From the NCBI GenBank assembly GCA_019414345.1, contig DXMF01000017.1, positions 1-16,389 of the forward strand: DNA of 16,389 nt, given 5' to 3'. The DNA comes from Collinsella sp. (lineage in GTDB: Bacteria > Actinomycetota > Coriobacteriia > Coriobacteriales > Coriobacteriaceae). The notes under the pieces are model-generated. The model had not been told where the DNA came from, did no database searches, and saw nothing but the letters and a program-made list of their open reading frames with translations. Positions 13,101 to 16,389 of the stretch are shown here, piece after piece (the first letter of the stretch is position 1; every line of letters starts with the position of its first letter). A program made the position numbers and the translations under genes.

Positions 13101-15626
13101 TCGGTACTCAAAGCGGGCGATGTAGGTATGCGGCGCGGTTAAATCGACATCGGCGGGGAGCGTATAGCTGGGGTCGCGGCTTACGCGCACCTCGAGCGGG
13201 GCATCCTCGGTTCCCTTGTTTTCATACCAACCCAGGAAACGATAGCCGTCGGGCAGCTGGCCCTCCTCGGATATAGCTTTACCGGATACGTCGAGCACCT
13301 GTACGGTATACGCGCTTGTGCCATCTTCTGCAGTCTCAACCTTAACGTCAGTTTTGCCCACACCGTCGCGCCGAGTCTGATCGTCGGTTGCATCCTGCTC
13401 ATTGCCCTCAAACACCGTCATGATGTTCGACACATAGTCGGTGTACACCGGATAAAAATCGGTAGGACCAAGCACAGTGATCTCGGTACCGGCAGGATAG
13501 AACGCGCCGGCATTTTTTAGCTCGGCGAGCTGGGTCGAGGTAATGGCTGCATAGCCACCGTTCATCTGAGCCTCTTCGCTCGGCTTCGTTGTCCAACCGA
13601 TAAAGGTGGCGCTGGAAGACAGCGTGCCACGATCGGTAGGAGCGGCGGGGTTGAGCTTCGCGCCGTAGCGATACCAATCGCCCGATTTGTCGTGTGCAGT
13701 GCCGCTCTGGCAATCGAGCGTTTCGCCCTGGACGTTATAGAACAGCACCTGCGCCTCGTACGAAGCGATAAACAGGTCATTGCCCTTAAAACCGTCGACC
13801 CCCTTGGCATTATCGGCGGTATAGGTCGACGTATGCTCGTGTGCCTCGCTCTTCTGGACCTGCTTGCCGGCAGCCACAGCATCGGCATCGGTCTTGCCGT
13901 CAAACCAGCTGTTGTCTTGTCCAATTCGATTCACACGCACATCGGGCTCACGGAACCAGCCCATGAAGCGATAACCGCCGTTGGCATCGGTCAAGCCCTT
14001 GGGCTTTGCGGAGGTATCCTGCCTAAACGTCACCGATGTATCGCCCTGGGCCAAGCCCTGAGCCGTTCCCGCCAGCACGGCGCTCACGGCAAAGGCATAC
14101 GGGTCCGAGGTCGCCTGATCAATACCAAGTTTGGTTGCCTCGATGGTCGCGGTACCCGCACCGGGAAAATCGATCGTCGCCTTAACGCTCTGGCCATGCA
14201 CGGGAATCTTCAGCTTGTAATCCATCGCCCACTCATTGGTGTGCTGGCCACCCAGGGCATCGTCGTTGTCGGTCGAGCGCATGGTGCCGGCACAAAAATC
14301 GTAGTCGTGCTCCTCCCACAGCTCACGCGTGGTGTAGCGCTCGTCGTCCCATGGACCATAGCTATCGCCCTTGGTGGTACCGTCGCCGCCAAAAGACGGG
14401 ATCTTTTTCTTAGCCGCGGTACCCTGGCTGCTGCCTTTTAGGCTCACGCTCGGCTTAAAGTAGCACTCGGTGACCGTGGCATCATCCTTGTTGGCACGCG
14501 CGGCAATACCGCCCAGGTTCACATCGTTTTGAATGATGGGGATCACGGCGATGGGATTGTACTGACGCGAGCTCAAGTCACCCGCAAAATGGCTTCGAAC
14601 GAGCTCGTTGCCCTTTTCGGTTAGAATACGACCCGCCAAGCCACCCGTCCACGCACGCGTCACGGCGACGACGCCCACATATGACGCGGCATAGCTGTAG
14701 CACTGCGCCGTCGAGAAGCAGTCGATAATCTTGGCCTCGCCCGCCATGCAGCCCACAAAACCCGAGGCGTACACGTTGTTGCCGCCCAGGGCGCCAATGG
14801 CCACGTCGTACTTATTGGTGACGTCGGTCATGCCAATCGAGCCATCGTCTTTGCGCGTAGGCGTAACGCGGCAGTACTCAATCGTCGAATTTGTAACGTA
14901 GCCGGCAAACGCCGCCATATACAGACCCTCACCGCCGAGCGCCTGCACGCCCGAGGTCGTGTTGTTAACGGCGCGGCCACCACGTACCTCGCAGTTATAG
15001 AGGGTACAGCCGTCGAGCTCGCCGGCGATGAGACCGCCCTCAAAGCCTGCGTTGGTAATGAGGTTGAGAGCATTGTTGGCGCAGGTCACGTGCAGCGTGC
15101 TCTCCATGACCATAACGTTTTCGAAACGCGTTTTGACGGCCTTGCCCACGATAATGCCACCGCGGAAGTCCGCCCACACGTTGGCGTCCTTGACCAGGAA
15201 GTTTTTGATGGTGGCGCCGTTGGTCTCGGCAAAAAATCCCGTATCGCGCTCGGGGTCAAAAGCGTCTTTATCGTAGTTCAGGCCCTCAACGGCGTGGTTT
15301 TGACCATCGAACACGCCCTTAAACGGATGCTCCTTGTTGCCAAACGACAGATGCTTAACGGTGTCTGCAACGATGGTTTTCATGTCGTCGCTGTCGAGCT
15401 CAATGTCGTTATCGAGATAAACGTGCCAGCCGGACGTATCGCGCTCGCGCGACAGCGCCACACACGACAAAAAGTCAGCCTCGTTTTTGATGTGGAATTC
15501 GATTTTGGCCTCGGGCACATCCTCGGCATGCACCACCGTTGGCAGCGCCATAACGCAGCAAAGGGCAATCGCTGCGACGGCAACCAGCCTGCTAAGCATA
15601 CCCCGGTTCATATTCTTGATCTTCAT
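10164..15626 (-). CDS. Giant secreted surface protein with GLUG-like and InlB-type repeats
   Basis: Exported protein of 1820 aa. Its signal peptide is clear: MKIKNMNRGMLSRL, a hydrophobic core, and cleavage after VHA at residue 34. Residues about 65-400 look like a right-handed beta-helix with GLUG-type turns (FKGVFDGQNHAVEGL, TIKNFLVKDANV, GGLAGRI, GGIAARA). Residues about 480-1580 carry diverged InlB B-repeat/Listeria-Bacteroides modules marked by F-x-GW near 555 (FMGW), 677 (FIGW), 797 and 1092 (FLGW), 1301 and 1394 (FVGW), each followed by a strand such as LYPVY or YTAVY. The last ~150 residues form a SpaA/DUF7601-like beta domain (KTFRFKVSRAG, GIYTVEEDSAWAWRY, ATFTCTNTR). The protein ends in hydrophilic NVAKKED with no LPxTG motif and no membrane helix, so it should be secreted or held by partners. 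SD GGAGG lies in the last codons of the upstream gene, 11 bases before ATG. Probable adhesin or scaffold; ligand unknown. Confidence 0.88.
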   Translation of the reverse strand: MKIKNMNRGMLSRLVAVAAIALCCVMALPTVVHAEDVPEAKIEFHIKNEADFLSCVALSRERDTSGWHVYLDNDIELDSDDMKTIVADTVKHLSFGNKEHPFKGVFDGQNHAVEGLNYDKDAFDPERDTGFFAETNGATIKNFLVKDANVWADFRGGIIVGKAVKTRFENVMVMESTLHVTCANNALNLITNAGFEGGLIAGELDGCTLYNCEVRGGRAVNNTTSGVQALGGEGLYMAAFAGYVTNSTIEYCRVTPTRKDDGSIGMTDVTNKYDVAIGALGGNNVYASGFVGCMAGEAKIIDCFSTAQCYSYAASYVGVVAVTRAWTGGLAGRILTEKGNELVRSHFAGDLSSRQYNPIAVIPIIQNDVNLGGIAARANKDDATVTECYFKPSVSLKGSSQGTAAKKKIPSFGGDGTTKGDSYGPWDDERYTTRELWEEHDYDFCAGTMRSTDNDDALGGQHTNEWAMDYKLKIPVHGQSVKATIDFPGAGTATIEATKLGIDQATSDPYAFAVSAVLAGTAQGLAQGDTSVTFRQDTSAKPKGLTDANGGYRFMGWFREPDVRVNRIGQDNSWFDGKTDADAVAAGKQVQKSEAHEHTSTYTADNAKGVDGFKGNDLFIASYEAQVLFYNVQGETLDCQSGTAHDKSGDWYRYGAKLNPAAPTDRGTLSSSATFIGWTTKPSEEAQMNGGYAAITSTQLAELKNAGAFYPAGTEITVLGPTDFYPVYTDYVSNIMTVFEGNEQDATDDQTRRDGVGKTDVKVETAEDGTSAYTVQVLDVSGKAISEEGQLPDGYRFLGWYENKGTEDAPLEVRVSRDPSYTLPADVDLTAPHTYIARFEYRVDYYVRAYTNHEFTDSKLLCSVWNRYQTPFEENVGSTFVRENVVHWGPEHVDHGIKDSYETCGTRFTKETLVVSPLNAYSHNVKNDTGADTLKNLYADTDFPGAATLSDTWTSASLNVTVKPVNDRYRLNFWTLERDGEYWTYVKNPIESMVRTDKKYYVRAMITTDVNFYNKGDNVVRTATRRYESNLLQTKVNGADPTFTYYYPHVNKSVKVAEKPEDGEKGSYESPLTLEASPTDADMAVPGYKFLGWISTAEVQKDSDVWKYIYDVAGDSYVTSDPDKAEPYLATDESKVTQWQDAYPVYAKYDVSYTTNLHRAGFEGTDKVNVPSYNIAPVINADTNPATATVTPDVTTPVYKAGGELYKLQKVEIELPNGEIKTLPYDVEHGTCSYPVEPGGAYTFVAYYSPLAVVYHLNATDVDGKVAQQDDMLGNLNGGIPKPTYDVSTIDADTGKFNVFVGWTEAEPAPGKGYVAWSEGIRMVSASTVVKAPMELYPVYRPSLVTVQSNIDSKLANPDLVRSLGRTDSGDQISLEVKAAEEVEGTDGTKYDFVGWSRDYVNDGQYTLMTDDEKYPLEGSEPFESVTYTAVYKKTPLKVRYHDTEGNVIYTATVDPNDTSVLRGQDGNAGFVQTVKVPKMDENGNPVYDDKGEPVMEPKEVAYDPEAYSAIVAFLGERADSSLKELFLEWQWVNGDKAVAWSDFKGKPVTANMDLYPVTYKVVANDTSDDASPKNVTGQLKWLLDPNAANTIDDKSDKAPFKACFAKPFMGTQLTVHVDRVGYGLPGQTPAPVNGKYVSLYSSGSGEGSFELTNRLDYKLTGDGTQSDGNAVFDFAATHTLKIVKQTQDSWAKGKTFRFKVSRAGMDGNALEERTVEVTVSSDAQLKDGSAWYSGAIELAVPAGIYTVEEDSAWAWRYSNQIGVPGKQPGDKAQATISAASSANDATFTCTNTRVNDKWIDGSNRAHNVWSNGNVAKKED

Positions 15627-15629
15627 AGG

Positions 15630-16277
15630 CTAGTTCGCCTCCGGCCAACCCACAACGTCAAGTACGTCGAGGGCGGTATCGCTTGTCTGCTGGTTTTTGG
15701 CCTGCACGGCCTGAACATCGATATCGAGCTTGAATGAGCCGCCGCGCGCGGCATCGTGGTAGTCGCCCACAAATCGCAGCGAGTCCATAAGGCTTTCCGT
15801 CATGGCGCCGGGGTCGAGCATGCCGCCACGCCCGGCCAATCCACGGTAGTAGTACCACCCATCGCCGCCGTCGATCCACGGGGACCCCTCGTCCGCGTTC
15901 ACATGAAACGCAACGCTGCCCGAGGCATCCGCACTCGAACCGTCGGGTGCCACTGACGTCATGCGTAGACGAGCGCGAACGTACTCAGGCTGCGCGCCGG
16001 CGTTCTCCACGCGTACAATGCGGCTGATGTCAGAGCCCCCGGCCTTGGTGTCGGGATAGTCCCCGCGCTCGTTGGCCTCAAACGGAATCTCCTCGCCCCG
16101 CTCGTTGAGGGTGTATTCGCAGACTCGTACCTTCACGCTGCCAAACGATAGGACGTTGTTCGCCGGAACCATATCAACGGTAAAAGCCAGCGTGCCACAC
16201 ATGCACGCCAGGGCCAACAGCGCAATCGCGGCAAGCGCCAAGGTGCGTTTCTGATTGTCGGAAAGATTGTTGAGCAT
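15630..16277 (-). CDS. SipW-dependent-type exported subunit A (TasA/camelysin-like)
   Basis: Small exported protein of 215 aa, first complete gene of the operon. After MLNNLSDNQKRT comes a hydrophobic stretch (about 13-31), then GTLAFTVDMVPANNVLSFGSVKV, a good fit to the SipW-type signal pattern. The mature part has RIVRVENAGAQPEYVRARLRM, a DGWYYYRGLAGRGGMLDPGAMTESLM block and FKLDIDVQAVQA, paralogous to the product of 9581-10162. It ends without an anchor. I prefer ATG 16277; an in-frame TTG at 16289 adds four residues. Neither has a clear SD, unlike the three downstream genes. The gene sits 3 bases before the giant gene, whose SD overlaps its final codons. It lies downstream of a terminator-like hairpin and may be read from an upstream promoter beyond the window. 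Confidence 0.8.
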   Translation of the reverse strand: MLNNLSDNQKRTLALAAIALLALACMCGTLAFTVDMVPANNVLSFGSVKVRVCEYTLNERGEEIPFEANERGDYPDTKAGGSDISRIVRVENAGAQPEYVRARLRMTSVAPDGSSADASGSVAFHVNADEGSPWIDGGDGWYYYRGLAGRGGMLDPGAMTESLMDSLRFVGDYHDAARGGSFKLDIDVQAVQAKNQQTSDTALDVLDVVGWPEAN

Positions 16278-16297
16278 TACGTTCGCCAATCGTCGAT

Positions 16298-16354
16298 AAA
16301 AAGGGGGACCGAGATCCCAGCCCGAATATAGGGGTGGGGGCGGGCCGGGATCTC
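16298..16354 (-). terminator. Terminator-like hairpin upstream of the surface operon
   Basis: Arms 16311-16324 (GAGATCCCAGCCCG) and 16341-16354 (CGGGCCGGGATCTC) pair at 13 of 14 positions around a 16-base centre. On the minus strand the stem is followed by GGTCCCCCTTTTT (T-run at 16302-16298), so the run starts about 8 bases from the stem. It lies between the tail of an upstream gene and the first complete operon gene. With no obvious promoter between stem and start, it may act as a partial terminator that lowers expression of the downstream genes. Confidence 0.6.
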
Positions 16355-16364
16355 AGTGGGGGGA

Positions 16365-16389
16365 TTAAGCCTGAGCCTGAGTCTTAGCC
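16365..16389 (-). CDS. Partial gene, C-terminal end only (runs off the window)
   Basis: A minus-strand frame ends in AKTQAQA and a TAA at 16367-16365, immediately before the hairpin at 16298-16354. Seven codons are too few to identify a product. Position and orientation suggest it is the gene ahead of the surface operon, perhaps another exported subunit or the major one, but that is inference from context only. Confidence 0.4.

Overview
The window is GC-rich, tightly packed, and has the gene content of a Gram-positive gut actinobacterium. The codon use, the anchored surface proteins, the SipW-type signal peptides and the large InlB-repeat surface protein all point to class Coriobacteriia, most likely Collinsella or a relative. 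That placement is inference from style and content, because no 16S or other marker gene is present.

Left part (1-4744), minus strand: a potassium block read right to left as kup (K+ uptake permease), then a KdpD-type sensor kinase without the usual N-terminal KdpD/USP sensor half, then its KdpE-type response regulator. No kdpFABC pump genes are visible. The natural inference is a KdpDE-like pair linked to Kup. A strong hairpin followed by a T-rich tract sits between kup and kdpD, directly upstream of the kdpD start, and could act as terminator or attenuator.

Middle (4745-8167): a minus-strand FMN-dependent nitroreductase, with a perfect palindrome abutting its 3' end, is divergent from a plus-strand polytopic LTA-synthase-like phosphoglycerol transferase/sulfatase. 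The transferase ends at 8167, facing the convergent surface operon.

Intergenic 8168-8879 has no credible gene but is highly structured. It holds two copies of a roughly 130-bp nested stem element. Each lies just downstream of one of the two convergent transcription units and reads in the sense direction of that unit. They share a nearly identical core of about 75 bp, while their outer stem arms are unrelated in sequence but self-complementary in each copy. Between them are a solitary copy of the inner hairpin and an array of four 48-50-bp inverted-repeat units plus a half unit, with a strict 62-bp period.

Right part (8880-16389), minus strand: a four-gene, translationally coupled cell-surface operon. 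In order of transcription it encodes a SipW-type exported subunit, a 1820-aa secreted protein with GLUG-like and InlB-type repeats and no wall anchor, a second SipW-type subunit that is a paralogue of the first, and a membrane/wall-anchored protein with an LVATG sorting-like motif. I read it as a TasA/camelysin-like surface fibre or matrix system. A terminator-like hairpin separates it from the tail of an upstream gene that runs off the window. The operon and the structured intergenic region are the two places most likely to hold undescribed biology.
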